Shown here: one piece after another, positions 1 through 8,318 of the stretch
Layout of the letters: every line of letters begins with the position of its first letter
Numbering within the stretch: the first letter of the stretch is position 1
From: Agrobacterium vitis
GTDB lineage: Bacteria > Pseudomonadota > Alphaproteobacteria > Rhizobiales > Rhizobiaceae
Direction: 5' to 3'
Assembly (NCBI RefSeq): GCF_013426735.1
Contig: NZ_AP023277.1
Span: forward strand, 1 to 64,000
Length of the DNA stretch: 64,000 bases
Translations under genes and position numbers: made by a program
The notes under the pieces: model-generated
What the model was told of the DNA's origin: nothing
What the model saw: the letters and a program-made list of their open reading frames with translations, nothing else
Database searches by the model: none

Positions 1-2
1 AC

Positions 3-527
3 CTCTGGACGATTGAGGGTGCCACACGGTTGCGTCCAGATGAGTTTGAGCGGGAAGCCGGGGCGATTGCCCTAAGAGTGATGGAGGGAATATTCCGGTG
101 CACCACGGTTGGTATTCTGGTCGCCATCTGCATGAAGCTGCAAAGCGCCTACCTCGCCTCGAACGGCAAGGACATCGTGGCGTGGCTCGTGAACGATAGC
201 TCCGTTGTCTTTGACGGATACGCAAATGGCCGCAATGGCTTCCACTACAGAATGCCAACGCATTTCAGCAGTCTGTTGGTGGCGATCTCGTCCTGTGTAG
301 GCTTCCTGTTCGGGTCAGTTCGGTTTGCTAGACGCTTCCACATGCCGCTGTGGCGGATGTCGGCGGTCGTCGCGTTGCTCATCGCAACCTACATGCTGAT
401 CGATGCCTTTGACGGCTTCTCGATCCTCCTTGGTATCGCAACCCTGCTTGCGACATACGCCCTCTTCGATCCGGAGTTCGGGCGGTGGCGCGCAGACGAG
501 ATAGAAAGCGATCAACGTGTTTCATAG
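3..527 (+). CDS. Membrane protein, 5' end outside the window
   Basis: The reading frame is already open at the left edge (first in-window codons L-W-T-I-E-G-A-T-R), so the true start lies upstream; the TTG at 30 is only the first possible in-window start. The visible ~174 residues hold three to four hydrophobic stretches (near GILVAICMKL, LLVAISSCVGFLFGSV, VVALLIATYMLI and ILLGIATLLATYAL), so an inner-membrane protein is likely. The stop overlaps the start of the next gene by 11 bp, which suggests translational coupling with the alpha/beta hydrolase. I do not recognise the family and assign no function. Confidence 0.6.
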   Translation, partial: LWTIEGATRLRPDEFEREAGAIALRVMEGIFRCTTVGILVAICMKLQSAYLASNGKDIVAWLVNDSSVVFDGYANGRNGFHYRMPTHFSSLLVAISSCVGFLFGSVRFARRFHMPLWRMSAVVALLIATYMLIDAFDGFSILLGIATLLATYALFDPEFGRWRADEIESDQRVS

Positions 528-1518
528 CTGGCTTGATGGTTGGGACGAGCGGCGCGCGCAGCGTGGTGACGAGGCCAAGAAGGCAACGTCTTTCGTGATC
601 GACGCCGATCGCGCCTTTCCCGGCGCGCAGAGTACTGCGTCTCTGGAAGAATTTTGTCTGCTTGCCGACAAGGCCGCTTCCGATCCGGGTTTCTTCGAGC
701 GACCGAGCGAGAGCGCTGACGGCTTTGACCGAAATGATGGATGGCTCAAGTTCCCGTCCGACATCGCGACCGATGTCGACGAAAACAATACCGTCTGGGC
801 AAAAATCACGGAAAGCGCGTCCAGCAAAAAGGCATTGGTGATTTTCCACCACTGGAATGCAGATGCCCGCAATGCCCAGATCGCGACGTTTTTTTCAAAG
901 CGCGGCATTACCGTGATCGAGATCGCGATGCCCTATCATTTCGAGCGCAGCCGTCCGGGCTCGCTGTATGCCGACTACATCCTCAGCGCCAATCTCGGGC
1001 GAACGCTCCAATCCATGAGGCAAGCGGTTTGCGATGGCCGGAAAGTCATTGGCTGGCTGCAAAGCGAAGGCTATCGCGAGATTTCGGTTCTCGGCATGAG
1101 CCTGGGCTCTTGGGTCGCAGGATTGATCGCGGCGCACGAGCCCGCCGTGTCGAAAGCCTCGCTGTTTCTGACAGCCGGTAGCCTTGCGGATATGGTTTGG
1201 ACAGGACGCGCGACACGATCCATTCATGAGAGCCTTGCACCCCATATCCAGCTGAACGATCTCAGAAGAGCGTGGGGACCGCTCAATCTGGAGAACTACG
1301 CGCAAAACTTGGCGCGGCCCGATTTAAGGCTTCACATTGTCCTCGCGAAACGAGACACGGTCGTTTTGCCCGATCTATCGTCCCGATTTATGCAGAAGCT
1401 CAAGAGTGTCGGCGCTTCGCCTCACATCATGGAACTGAACTGCGGGCATTATTCGCTTGGTATTCCGCCTTACATCCTGCTGGCTGGCCTCAGCTTGAAC
1501 AGGTTCCTGTCGCGCTGA
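517..1518 (+). CDS. Alpha/beta hydrolase family protein (ABHD18-like)
   Basis: A 333-residue protein with the alpha/beta-hydrolase signature: nucleophile elbow G-M-S-L-G near residue 194, a likely acid in the A-K-R-D-T segment near 281, and a late histidine in C-G-H-Y-S-L-G near 310. The oxyanion-side strand ALVIFHHWNAD comes before the elbow. There is no signal peptide, so it is probably cytoplasmic or loosely membrane-associated. The start is a GTG overlapping the end of the upstream membrane-protein gene, so the two are probably one operon. The substrate cannot be read from the sequence; esterase or lipase activity is inferred from the fold. Confidence 0.75.
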   Translation: MFHSWLDGWDERRAQRGDEAKKATSFVIDADRAFPGAQSTASLEEFCLLADKAASDPGFFERPSESADGFDRNDGWLKFPSDIATDVDENNTVWAKITESASSKKALVIFHHWNADARNAQIATFFSKRGITVIEIAMPYHFERSRPGSLYADYILSANLGRTLQSMRQAVCDGRKVIGWLQSEGYREISVLGMSLGSWVAGLIAAHEPAVSKASLFLTAGSLADMVWTGRATRSIHESLAPHIQLNDLRRAWGPLNLENYAQNLARPDLRLHIVLAKRDTVVLPDLSSRFMQKLKSVGASPHIMELNCGHYSLGIPPYILLAGLSLNRFLSR

Positions 1519-1915
1519 TCAGTTCCACCTTCATGCCTGCTGCGCGCACCCGCTGACCGCGTCGAGCAGCCAGCAAGTGCAATGAGGGAGCCCCTTCGGC
1601 CCCTCCCCTCAAACTCCCCTTCTCCCGCACGATGACGACCGAGTGGTGAGCTGGCGGCTTGCCCATATGAGTTCGCGGATATGAAGCAGCCCAGTAACAC
1701 TTGCCGTTCGCCGGCCCGCCAAACTCATTCTTGATCCGGCCAATATACCCCACGCCGTCGAACCCCTGCCAATCCTAATCAGCCGGCGGGTCGCGCTCGT
1801 CGAGCTGCGTCCGTTTCCATTGGTAGCGGGGTTGGTAGGGGCTTCGCCTCGACGCACTTCCACAGATCCTATGTGAGACCTAATGGTCTGGCGGAATGTT
1901 TTTGATCCAATTTCG
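1519..1915. other. Non-coding stretch with a palindromic GC-rich repeat
   Basis: No convincing gene lies between the two convergent coding regions. Around 1580-1625 there is an imperfect palindrome (TGAGGGAG with a TTCG loop and CTCCCCTCA) followed by AAACTCC. A related, longer palindrome occurs at 6047-6080. It could end transcription from both sides or be a dispersed repeat. Confidence 0.4.
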
Positions 1916-2434
1916 TTAATTCTGGGGTTGAGCCGTTTGTTCGATCTGCTTTGGCTGCATCGCTTTCTCAAATCTCGACAGAAAGCTATCCCCCACGCCG
2001 GAAGCAGCAGCGACTAAAATGACCAAAACAGTAATTGCAAGCGTTAGTAGCCAACCGATGACATTCGTGAACAGAGCCATACCAAAGCTCGTTTTAGACG
2101 AGACATGGCTTTTCACTCGGCCTTCTACTTCTTGCAGCTTGTCGATTATAGCACTTTGCTGGATGCCCTCGCGGGCGTCTTCCAAAACGCTTGACGCGAA
2201 CGCACTAAGCTTCTGCTCCGCCGATGAACGGTATAACGCAACAGCGACGACGCCTGGGTTACGTTGTGCGGAAGTAGGGTGCTGCCCTTGGAGGGCGTCT
2301 TCAGCGATCGTTTGCTTATAAAGCGCGTAGGCTAACAGCCCGACGACGTCGTCGGGACCATTGACCATATTCTCGAATGCCTTGCTGTAAACTTTTCCAT
2401 CTGCTTCAGCAGACGAAGAGGATGCTGGAGTCAC
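1916..2434 (-). CDS. Hypothetical protein with one membrane segment
   Basis: A 172-residue protein: a polar N-terminal part of about 115 residues, one strong hydrophobic segment (about residues 120-146, LFTNVIGWLLTLAITVLVIL) and a short charged tail, so probably a single-pass inner-membrane protein. It starts with GTG three bases after the stop of the 69-residue gene at 2438-2647, so they form a small leftward operon. I do not recognise a family. Its place next to plasmid maintenance genes suggests accessory plasmid function, but that is inference only. Confidence 0.55.
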   Translation of the reverse strand: MTPASSSSAEADGKVYSKAFENMVNGPDDVVGLLAYALYKQTIAEDALQGQHPTSAQRNPGVVAVALYRSSAEQKLSAFASSVLEDAREGIQQSAIIDKLQEVEGRVKSHVSSKTSFGMALFTNVIGWLLTLAITVLVILVAAASGVGDSFLSRFEKAMQPKQIEQTAQPQN

Positions 2435-2437
2435 TTA

Positions 2438-2647
2438 TCATCCCTTCTTGGCGCTATCGATCGCGCGATCGAAAGCATCCTTCCGCATGTGCTGGATCTT
2501 CTTTCCGTCAGGAAGAGTGAAGGTCTGAAACATGGGGGACCGAGATTTCTCAGAATCGCGACCTGTGTCAGATCCTGCCGCACCACGCGGGCCGACAGGC
2601 TGGAACTGTCCGGTCTTACTGTCGCGACCACCTTTGAAAAAGCTCAT
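2438..2647 (-). CDS. Small hypothetical protein
   Basis: A 69-residue basic protein with a G/S/R-rich N-terminal half and a C-terminal stretch MFQTFTLPDGKKIQHMRKDAF that looks like a short folded unit. It has no signal peptide or membrane segment. It is tightly linked to the downstream membrane protein gene (3-bp gap). No known family is recognised. The compact spacing and its ATG start support a real gene, but evidence is limited. Confidence 0.5.
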   Translation of the reverse strand: MSFFKGGRDSKTGQFQPVGPRGAAGSDTGRDSEKSRSPMFQTFTLPDGKKIQHMRKDAFDRAIDSAKKG

Positions 2648-3025
2648 GTTTTAGGCTCCTTTGATGACGTTATACCTTGCTCCTCGGTAAGTTTAAATGG
2701 GGAGGGTTCGATGCAAGACAAATAAAAACATGCAACGGCGCGGTACGAACGCGAAGCCAAAGGCAAGTCGGAGGGCATAGGGTCATGAAAAGAGAAACGT
2801 CAGGTTCAGGTCATTGAGAGCGATGCGGTGCGTTTATGCCGGAGGAAGTCGGTCCCGGCTTCCGCTTCGCGGCGCAAGCTAAGCCTCCTGCGGCTTCCTT
2901 TTTTCCGGCAAAAGCGCGTCGAGAATTCCCGCTTTCCCGGCCTGAGGAACGGCCGTCGCTATGCTGAAAGCTCCGATACTCTTCATTGCTCGTTTGGCTC
3001 ACGGCCAGGGCGACTGGTGATAGAA
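2648..3025. other. Intergenic region, no gene seen
   Basis: This stretch precedes the 69-residue gene on the minus strand. It contains GC-rich, hairpin-prone sequence (GGAAGCCG and CGCGAAGCGG segments near 2850-2910) that may be a leader of the downstream gene. Open frames inside it have no start signal or family resemblance. Confidence 0.35.
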
Positions 3026-3187
3026 CTAGCTGACGCTCAAAACCTTCTGGCCGATGTATGTACCAACACCACCACCTATGGCCGCTGAGACCACCGTGAC
3101 CAAGTGCGACGCCTCAAGACTCTGGGCACCCCACACAGATAAACCGGCAAAAAGTCCACCAAAGAGACAGGCAAAGAACGGTTTCAT
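3026..3187 (-). CDS. Small membrane protein, 53 aa
   Basis: A short frame beginning MKPFFACLFGG and ending GTYIGQKVLSVS. It has two hydrophobic stretches (residues about 4-20 and 29-45, the second glycine-rich) and a polar turn between them. An excellent Shine-Dalgarno sequence (AGGAGGTTT) lies just upstream of the ATG, which is the main reason to call it real. It resembles small two-helix phage-like or plasmid membrane peptides only in general form; no family is recognised. Confidence 0.55.
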   Translation of the reverse strand: MKPFFACLFGGLFAGLSVWGAQSLEASHLVTVVSAAIGGGVGTYIGQKVLSVS

Positions 3188-3725
3188 GTAAACCTCCTAT
3201 CCTCATTTTCACCCGCAATAGTGGCCATGTTCCCGCGATATTGCAAATTCGACAGACAGAAGTCACCTTTGCGCGTGCTGGCGGGCCGCCGTACACTTTC
3301 TCATTTGGCTGAATCACCACGAACCAGATCTGCCCGGTAAGCGGAGCGCCCAACACTCGGAGTGCAGCGGGCAGATCGATCCTGGGAACCGGCCCGCCGG
3401 TTCACTTCTGCAATGAGCGTCCGAAAAGCGGACGCGCGATTTTTACACATTTCCGCTCTTACGACAGGTCGCGGATCGCCCCAATGGGCAAGCGCGCAAG
3501 CGCTGTCCCTCGTCTGGAAAAACGGTTTTCACCGCCGAGCCGGCGAACCTTCCGTGTTTCCCTCCTCTGGACCCATGACCCGCTCCACCCCCTGACGGGA
3601 GCGGGCTGCGCCCTCCCCCTTCGTTCCGCCGGATGTGGGGGCACATCCTACGGAACGTAGGCAGAGGCTTCGCCCACTAGCGGGGCTTGCTCCCAAGGAA
3701 CCGGGAAAACTTTGGAGATTGACCT
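3188..3725. other. Long non-coding leader before the ParB-like gene
   Basis: No supported gene in 538 bp. The right part (about 3580-3720) is GC-rich and hairpin-prone (GGGAGCGGGCTGCGCCCTCCC; CCGGATGTGGGG/ CATCCTACGG) and probably is the untranslated leader of the ParB-like gene starting at 3726. Confidence 0.35.
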
Positions 3726-5663
3726 ATGACCGAGATTATCAGCATTCCGCTTAGCAAGCTTGATACGGACCCGAAAAACGTCCGCAAAACCTACAAGGCC
3801 GAGGGCGTCGAAAGCCTCGCAGCCTCCATTCTCGCCAATGGCGTTGTTCAGAATATCGTCGTGCGCAAGGCTTCCAAGGGCCGCTATTTCGTTACGGCGG
3901 GTGGTCGTCGGCGGGCTGCTCTCTTGCTCCTTGCCGAGCGCGGCCAGATCGCAGCCGATTATGCCGTGAACGCTATCGTAAAGACCGCCGACGAGGCGAC
4001 AGAGCTTAGCCTGACCGAGAACGTGCAGCGTGAGGAAATGCACCCTGCTGACCAGTATGTGGCGTTTCAGGCCATGGTCAACGAGGGCAAGGCCATCGCG
4101 GATATCGCTGCGCGGTTCGGTGTCACTGAAATCATCGTTCGCCGCCGTTTGGCCTTGGCGAAGGTCTCGCCGGTCTTGCTGGCCCTGTTTCGCGACGACG
4201 AAATGACGTTTGAGCAGCTGACCGCCTTCACGGTCTGCGATGATCATGAGCGGCAGGAACAGGTCTGGGAGTCTCTTGATCGATGGAGCCGCGATGTATC
4301 GCGGATCAAGTCGGCACTGATGACGGACGAGATTGCCGGAACAGACAAGCGTATCACGTTCATCGGTGGCCTTGATGTCTATGAACAGGCAGGTGGCGCA
4401 GTTCGCCGCGACCTGTTCGATGCGCAGGGAGGCGGGTTCGCGCTCGACGTAATATTGGTTGAAAAGCTGGTCAGCGAGAAGTTGGCAGCGGTAGCCGAGC
4501 CGTTTTTGTCGCAGGGCTGGAAATTTGTCGAAACCCACATGCAGCGGCCCGACTGGATTTTCGGCGTTCCTCGCGTCTATCCGAAACAGATCGAGCTTTC
4601 CCCTGATGAACAATCGGAACGTTTGCGCCTGTGCGCCGAGCACGATGAACTCGTAGAGCTCATGGACCGTGACGAGGGCGAGGAAAGCCATTCCGAGCGC
4701 ATCGATGCCATTAGCGCACGACTGGATGAACTGGACTCGATGCAGGAAGTCTTTTCCGACGAGGACAAGGCGAAAAGCGGGGTGATCGTTTCGTTGGACT
4801 ACTACGGAAGGGCGGATATTGCCGTTGGCATCCGCAAGCCGGGTGATGACGAACAGACCGAGCAAGCGGAAACGGAGGATGACGATAGCGGGTCCGAGGT
4901 TTCCGAGAAGGGTGAGGAAGTCGGCCCGCCGAAGATCGTCCACTCTGCTGTGCTGGTCGAAGACCTGACAGCGCAGAAGACCGCCGCGCTCCGCGTCGAA
5001 CTTGCCAACAATCCCGATGTTGCTCTGGTCAGCGTCGTTCACGCCATGCTGCTTGATCTTGTTTATCCCGGCACCTATGGCCGTTCGCGAGGAATGACCG
5101 CGTTGCAAATCGCCGTGACGCATGAGCGTCTGCAAGGTTCGATGAAAAGACCGGATGCAAGTCGGGCGACCGAGGAATGGGACCGGATTGCCGAGAACTT
5201 CGGTTATCATCTCCCCGGCGAGCCGGAAGACCTATGGGAGCATCTCCTCGATAAGCCGCAGTCGGAGCTTCTGGGACTGCTGGCCTATGCCGCTGCGCAC
5301 ACCCTTAACGCTGTCGAGACGAAACATAGCTTCCGCAAGGACGCATGCGCCCACGCCGACCAGATCGGGCGCACCCTAAAGGTTGAAATGACCGACTGGT
5401 TCGAGACGACAGCAGAAAGCTATTTTTCGAGCCTGAACCGGGCAGGCATTCAGGCGGCGGTGGCAGAAGTGAAAGGCGCTGATTTCGCTTCGCGTGTCGC
5501 AAGTATGAAGAAGGCCGAGGCGGCGGCCTTTGCCGAAACCGCAATCAAAGGGTCCAACTGGCTTCCGTCGCTGGTGCGGATCGCGCCTGATCCGAAGGCC
5601 GAGAAGGATCAGACGGAACTCCGTTCGGAGGATGAGCAACCCTTCCCGATGGCAGCGAAATAG
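3726..5663 (+). CDS. Large ParB/RepB/Spo0J-family protein
   Basis: A 645-residue protein whose first ~190 residues are a ParB N-terminal domain: IPLSKLDTDPKNVRK, the G-G-R-R-R box near residue 59, and T-E-N-V-Q-R-E near 99 (nucleotide-binding boxes of ParB CTPases), followed by a helix-turn-helix (IADIAARFGVTEIIVRRRL, ~118-136). A very acidic segment lies near residues 370-400, then a ~230-residue C-terminal region of unknown role. It is almost twice the length of RepB (333 aa, also encoded here), so it is not the repABC partition protein. Stand-alone ParB-like proteins of this size are common on rhizobial plasmids and integrative elements; a DNA-binding maintenance or regulatory role is inferred. 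Confidence 0.85.
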   Translation: MTEIISIPLSKLDTDPKNVRKTYKAEGVESLAASILANGVVQNIVVRKASKGRYFVTAGGRRRAALLLLAERGQIAADYAVNAIVKTADEATELSLTENVQREEMHPADQYVAFQAMVNEGKAIADIAARFGVTEIIVRRRLALAKVSPVLLALFRDDEMTFEQLTAFTVCDDHERQEQVWESLDRWSRDVSRIKSALMTDEIAGTDKRITFIGGLDVYEQAGGAVRRDLFDAQGGGFALDVILVEKLVSEKLAAVAEPFLSQGWKFVETHMQRPDWIFGVPRVYPKQIELSPDEQSERLRLCAEHDELVELMDRDEGEESHSERIDAISARLDELDSMQEVFSDEDKAKSGVIVSLDYYGRADIAVGIRKPGDDEQTEQAETEDDDSGSEVSEKGEEVGPPKIVHSAVLVEDLTAQKTAALRVELANNPDVALVSVVHAMLLDLVYPGTYGRSRGMTALQIAVTHERLQGSMKRPDASRATEEWDRIAENFGYHLPGEPEDLWEHLLDKPQSELLGLLAYAAAHTLNAVETKHSFRKDACAHADQIGRTLKVEMTDWFETTAESYFSSLNRAGIQAAVAEVKGADFASRVASMKKAEAAAFAETAIKGSNWLPSLVRIAPDPKAEKDQTELRSEDEQPFPMAAK

Positions 5664-5677
5664 CCGCGCTGCTGTCA

Positions 5678-5710
5678 GCCGGTCACGTCCTCCAGCGTGA
5701 CCGGCTTCCC
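5678..5710 (+). terminator. Hairpin terminator after the ParB-like gene
   Basis: A perfect 10-bp stem (GCCGGTCACG / CGTGACCGGC) with an 8-base loop, followed by TTCCCTCTC, 14 bp after the stop codon. The T-tract is weak, so termination efficiency is uncertain. Confidence 0.6.
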
Positions 5711-5730
5711 TCTCGACACGAGGCAAAGCC

Positions 5731-5901
5731 ATGTTCGATCAAGTCCCCGACCCCACCAAAGCAGCGGAATGCTGCTGCCAATTGATTCAAGCGTACCTGT
5801 CCGATCCCGAGCACGTGGATTGGAGTGACGTTCAAACGGCAGTTAACACGGCGCTGGAAGCTTTCAATCTTCCGCCCACGTTCTTCGAAGAACACTTTTA
5901 A
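5731..5901 (+). CDS. Small hypothetical protein, 56 aa
   Basis: A short frame from ATG 5731 to TAA 5901, encoding a 56-residue acidic, mostly helical-looking protein (MFDQVPDPTKAAECC... ending PPTFFEEHF) with three adjacent cysteines at residues 14-16. A GAGG element lies about 8 bases upstream. It sits just after the terminator of the ParB-like gene. No family is recognised; the composition and start signal support a real gene. Confidence 0.5.
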   Translation: MFDQVPDPTKAAECCCQLIQAYLSDPEHVDWSDVQTAVNTALEAFNLPPTFFEEHF

Positions 5902-6359
5902 GCCGTTTGATTCTTGGTTTGTACCGCCCCGCCCGTCTTTGGTCCGACACCAGAGGCGGGCGTTCTGTTGTCCGTAAAATTAGTGCAATACGGAGATGAA
6001 ACCCCGCTTCTTAGGGGCCCGGATCGTCGCGAACCGCGCCCCTCCGTTGAGAGGAGGCCCAGGCCCCCTCCTCTCAAACTCTCCTTCCCACCCGTGGTCA
6101 AAAGCCTTCGAAAGGTGCTCTTAATCGAGAAGCTGCGCCAATTTGGTAACTCAGAGGCCAAGTTGAGGTGCATGTGAATATGACTATGAACCCTTGATTT
6201 ATAGCCGTTGTGGGGGAATTAACGCCTCTCTATGGCGAATGGAAACTGAGCGAGCGCACAAATCTTGCGCCAAGTTGGATAATCAAGCTATGTATTGCAA
6301 CTAGCCGGAATCACCTACTGCTCCGGCTCGCACCGTTTTTAATCCAAGTCTGGAGAACA
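5902..6359. repeat. Non-coding region with a palindromic GC-rich repeat
   Basis: No gene supported. A strong palindrome lies at about 6047-6080: TTGAGAGGAGG pairs with CCTCCTCTCAA around GCC/GGC. It is followed by ACTCTCCTTCCCAC and matches the weaker palindrome at 1580-1625. The rest, up to the predicted antisense RNA, is probably the distal leader and control region of the lone repC. Confidence 0.4.
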
Positions 6360-6433
6360 CGCAGGCCCAGAAAAGAGAAAACCGCTCCCGAGAAAACCCG
6401 GAAGCGGTCTGCAAAAAAACCAAATAATTAAGC
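6360..6433 (-). ncRNA. Predicted antisense RNA controlling the lone repC
   Basis: On the minus strand a TTGACA box (6463-6468) is followed after 17 bases by GAAAAC (6440-6445), giving a predicted start near 6433. The transcript would end at a hairpin (CCGCTTCC / GGGAGCGG) followed by TTTTCTCTTTT at about 6362-6372, a good rho-independent terminator. It lies antisense to the leader of the repC gene that begins at 6535. The arrangement mirrors the predicted antisense RNA of the repABC operon at 14168-14223, and stand-alone repC plasmids of rhizobia are known to be controlled this way. The -10 box is weak, so exact ends are uncertain. Confidence 0.6.
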
Positions 6434-6499
6434 AGATTTGTTTTCGCAGACCACCCTTCCCCTGTCAATAAGAAAAACGCCTTCTCGGTGAACGGCGAA

Positions 6500-6534
6500 G
6501 CCTTGTCTGGTCCCTTAAACAGGAGACAGGACAA
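6500..6534 (+). promoter_or_regulatory. Hairpin over the repC ribosome binding site
   Basis: The bases TTGTC-TGG near 6504 can pair with CAGGACAA just before the repC ATG, enclosing the AGGAGACAGG ribosome-binding element. This resembles the structure by which antisense-controlled repC leaders hide the start site. Inferred from pairing only. Confidence 0.4.
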
Positions 6535-7815
6535 ATGAGGGAAGCCCTCACGAACAAGCGGCTAACTGGCCGCAGAATGACAAAGGAGAGAGCCGAGTTC
6601 CGGCGACTGGCACAGTCAACGGAAGTCGGAACGGTGACGCGCGGCCAGTTGGCGGTGTTGTCACAGAGCCTTCCATGCACTGGCCTAATTACCAGTACCG
6701 AAAGCCATCTGCTGACTGTGATCATCAACACCGCCCGTGGCGACGCCTTCGACAAGGGCGGGCGACCCATTGTGTTCAAGTCCAACAATCAGCTGGGGTT
6801 CGAGATTAACCGCTCACCTGGTCGTGTCAGCCGGATCCTGTCGAGGTTGTTCGACGCCGGGCTCGTTACCATGCAGGACAGCGCGAATTTCAAGCGCTAT
6901 CCGATCAGGGACGGCGAAGGCGAAATTTCAGACGCGTGTGGCATCGATTTGCGTCTGCTGATTGCCCGCTACCGTGAGCTCGACGCCCTAGTGCGGCAGA
7001 AGCGAGAGGAGAAGCGCGCCAGCGATGCCGCTGCCCGCCGCTTTCGCGACGCACTCAGGAGCGCCCGTTACGCGCTGGTGAATGCCGCCGATTTGACGAA
7101 AACCGCCCTCGCGAGCCTTGCATCTCGCATCGACCGTGTCGCTGCCTTTGTTGGTATCGCCGGCAGAGCGCCCGCTTTTGTTTTGAGGCGTGCAGCGAGC
7201 CTGCTGGAGTGGCTTGTTGGACGCTCTCTCAAGGCATCGAGGCGGCCGCAAAGTGTGTCTGATTATGATAATATGACATGCACGAATGTCGAAAACGACA
7301 TGCACAAACAGATTACAAACCCCCATCCCTTTGACTTGAGTAAAGAGGAACGGCGTCCGGCTCACGCCGGACAACACAATTCGGTTAAGGCTGGCTACGC
7401 CAGCAAGAGGGCTTTTGAAGAAAGCCTGACGAGAGGGTCCGACCCAGACAATAGGCAATCTCGCCCGCAGCAAGGAATTGTTGCTCTTGATGATGTGTGG
7501 AGGGCGGCGCCATCGTTGAAAGACTATTTCACAACCGCGCCACGCAGCTGGTCCGACCTTGCCCGCATCGCCCCGCAGATCTGCCGTTTGGCGGGTATCT
7601 CAGAGGACGCGAGGCTTCGCGCCGTCGATCAAATGGGCCAGCAGGTCGCCGCGATCGCCGTCGCGGTTACGTTCGAGAAACATTCTCGCCAAGAAGTCAG
7701 CTCGCCCGGAGGGTATCTGCGTGCCATGACGGACCGGGCGGCATCCGGTGACCTTCATCTTTCGCGTTCCGTCTTCGGGCTTGCCGCCCGCAACTCTATG
7801 GAGGCCTTAAATTGA
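6535..7815 (+). CDS. repC: Replication initiator RepC, stand-alone copy
   Basis: A 426-residue RepC: N-terminal winged-helix region with the family-typical run (residues ~85-125, FKSNNQLGFEINRSPGRVSRIL and LSRLFDAGLV), then conserved IDLRLLIARYREL, a variable middle part, and a C-terminal domain (SWSDLARIAPQICRLAGIS ... SPGGYLRAMTDRAASGDL) seen in all RepC proteins. RepC is the initiator that acts on an origin usually found within its own gene. No repA or repB lies upstream; instead there is a leader with a predicted antisense RNA. It differs clearly from the repABC RepC at 14317-15531, so this is a second, independent initiator. ATG 6535 follows AGGAGACAGG. A secreted nuclease gene overlaps its stop by 4 bases. 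Confidence 0.92.
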   Translation: MREALTNKRLTGRRMTKERAEFRRLAQSTEVGTVTRGQLAVLSQSLPCTGLITSTESHLLTVIINTARGDAFDKGGRPIVFKSNNQLGFEINRSPGRVSRILSRLFDAGLVTMQDSANFKRYPIRDGEGEISDACGIDLRLLIARYRELDALVRQKREEKRASDAAARRFRDALRSARYALVNAADLTKTALASLASRIDRVAAFVGIAGRAPAFVLRRAASLLEWLVGRSLKASRRPQSVSDYDNMTCTNVENDMHKQITNPHPFDLSKEERRPAHAGQHNSVKAGYASKRAFEESLTRGSDPDNRQSRPQQGIVALDDVWRAAPSLKDYFTTAPRSWSDLARIAPQICRLAGISEDARLRAVDQMGQQVAAIAVAVTFEKHSRQEVSSPGGYLRAMTDRAASGDLHLSRSVFGLAARNSMEALN

Positions 7816-8318
7816 GAAAAAACCTCGTTTTTTCGGCACTTTTGTTCGCCCTGCTGTTTTCACAACCTGCCGGCGCGGCAGAGTATTCCGGGCAAGCACG
7901 CGTGATCGATGGCGACACCTTTAGCATTCGACAGCAGCGGATCAGGATCGCGGCGATTGACGCCTGCGAGCGCTCGCAAAAGGGCTGGAAGAATGGAGCC
8001 GAATGGGCGTGTGGTGTGGAGGCTCGCAGCTATCTTTCTCGCCTTATCGACGGGAAGCATGTCACATGCACGATCATTGACGAGGACCAATACCGTCGCC
8101 TAGTCGGACAGTGCTTCATCCAGCAAACCGATATCGGCCTTGAAATGGTGAAAGCCGGCCAGGCGCGACTTCTGTTGCAGTATCTACCGCGAGGCAACTC
8201 AATGCCTCTTGACGCTTACCATCAGGCCGAAGACAGCGCCCGTGCCAGACGTTTGGGCCAGTGGGCGGCCGAGATCGATGCGCCGAGCAATTATCGCCGT
8301 TCCAGTTCTCATCAGTAG
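7812..8318 (+). CDS. Secreted thermonuclease (SNase family)
   Basis: A 168-residue protein with a signal peptide (residues 1-22, ending PAGAA) and a staphylococcal-nuclease fold. Motifs: DGDT near 34-37; R-I-R-I-A-A-I-D-A-C-E supplying the catalytic Arg and Glu; and Y-R-R-L-V-G-Q supplying the second catalytic Arg. All the SNase catalytic positions therefore seem present, unlike the three SNase-like proteins at 48.3-50.1 kb. The TTG start overlaps the repC stop (TTGA) and follows GGAGG, so the gene is translationally coupled to repC. It likely cuts DNA or RNA outside the cytoplasm; why it is coupled to a replication initiator is unclear. Confidence 0.85.
   Translation: MRKNLVFSALLFALLFSQPAGAAEYSGQARVIDGDTFSIRQQRIRIAAIDACERSQKGWKNGAEWACGVEARSYLSRLIDGKHVTCTIIDEDQYRRLVGQCFIQQTDIGLEMVKAGQARLLLQYLPRGNSMPLDAYHQAEDSARARRLGQWAAEIDAPSNYRRSSSHQ

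Noticed and set aside
2811..3002. 63-codon frame on the minus strand
   Set aside because: No ribosome site; lies in a hairpin-prone leader.
3648..5210. Long open frame opposite the ParB-like gene
   Set aside because: Shadow of the strongly supported ParB-like gene; low-complexity, histidine/arginine-rich translation without family resemblance.
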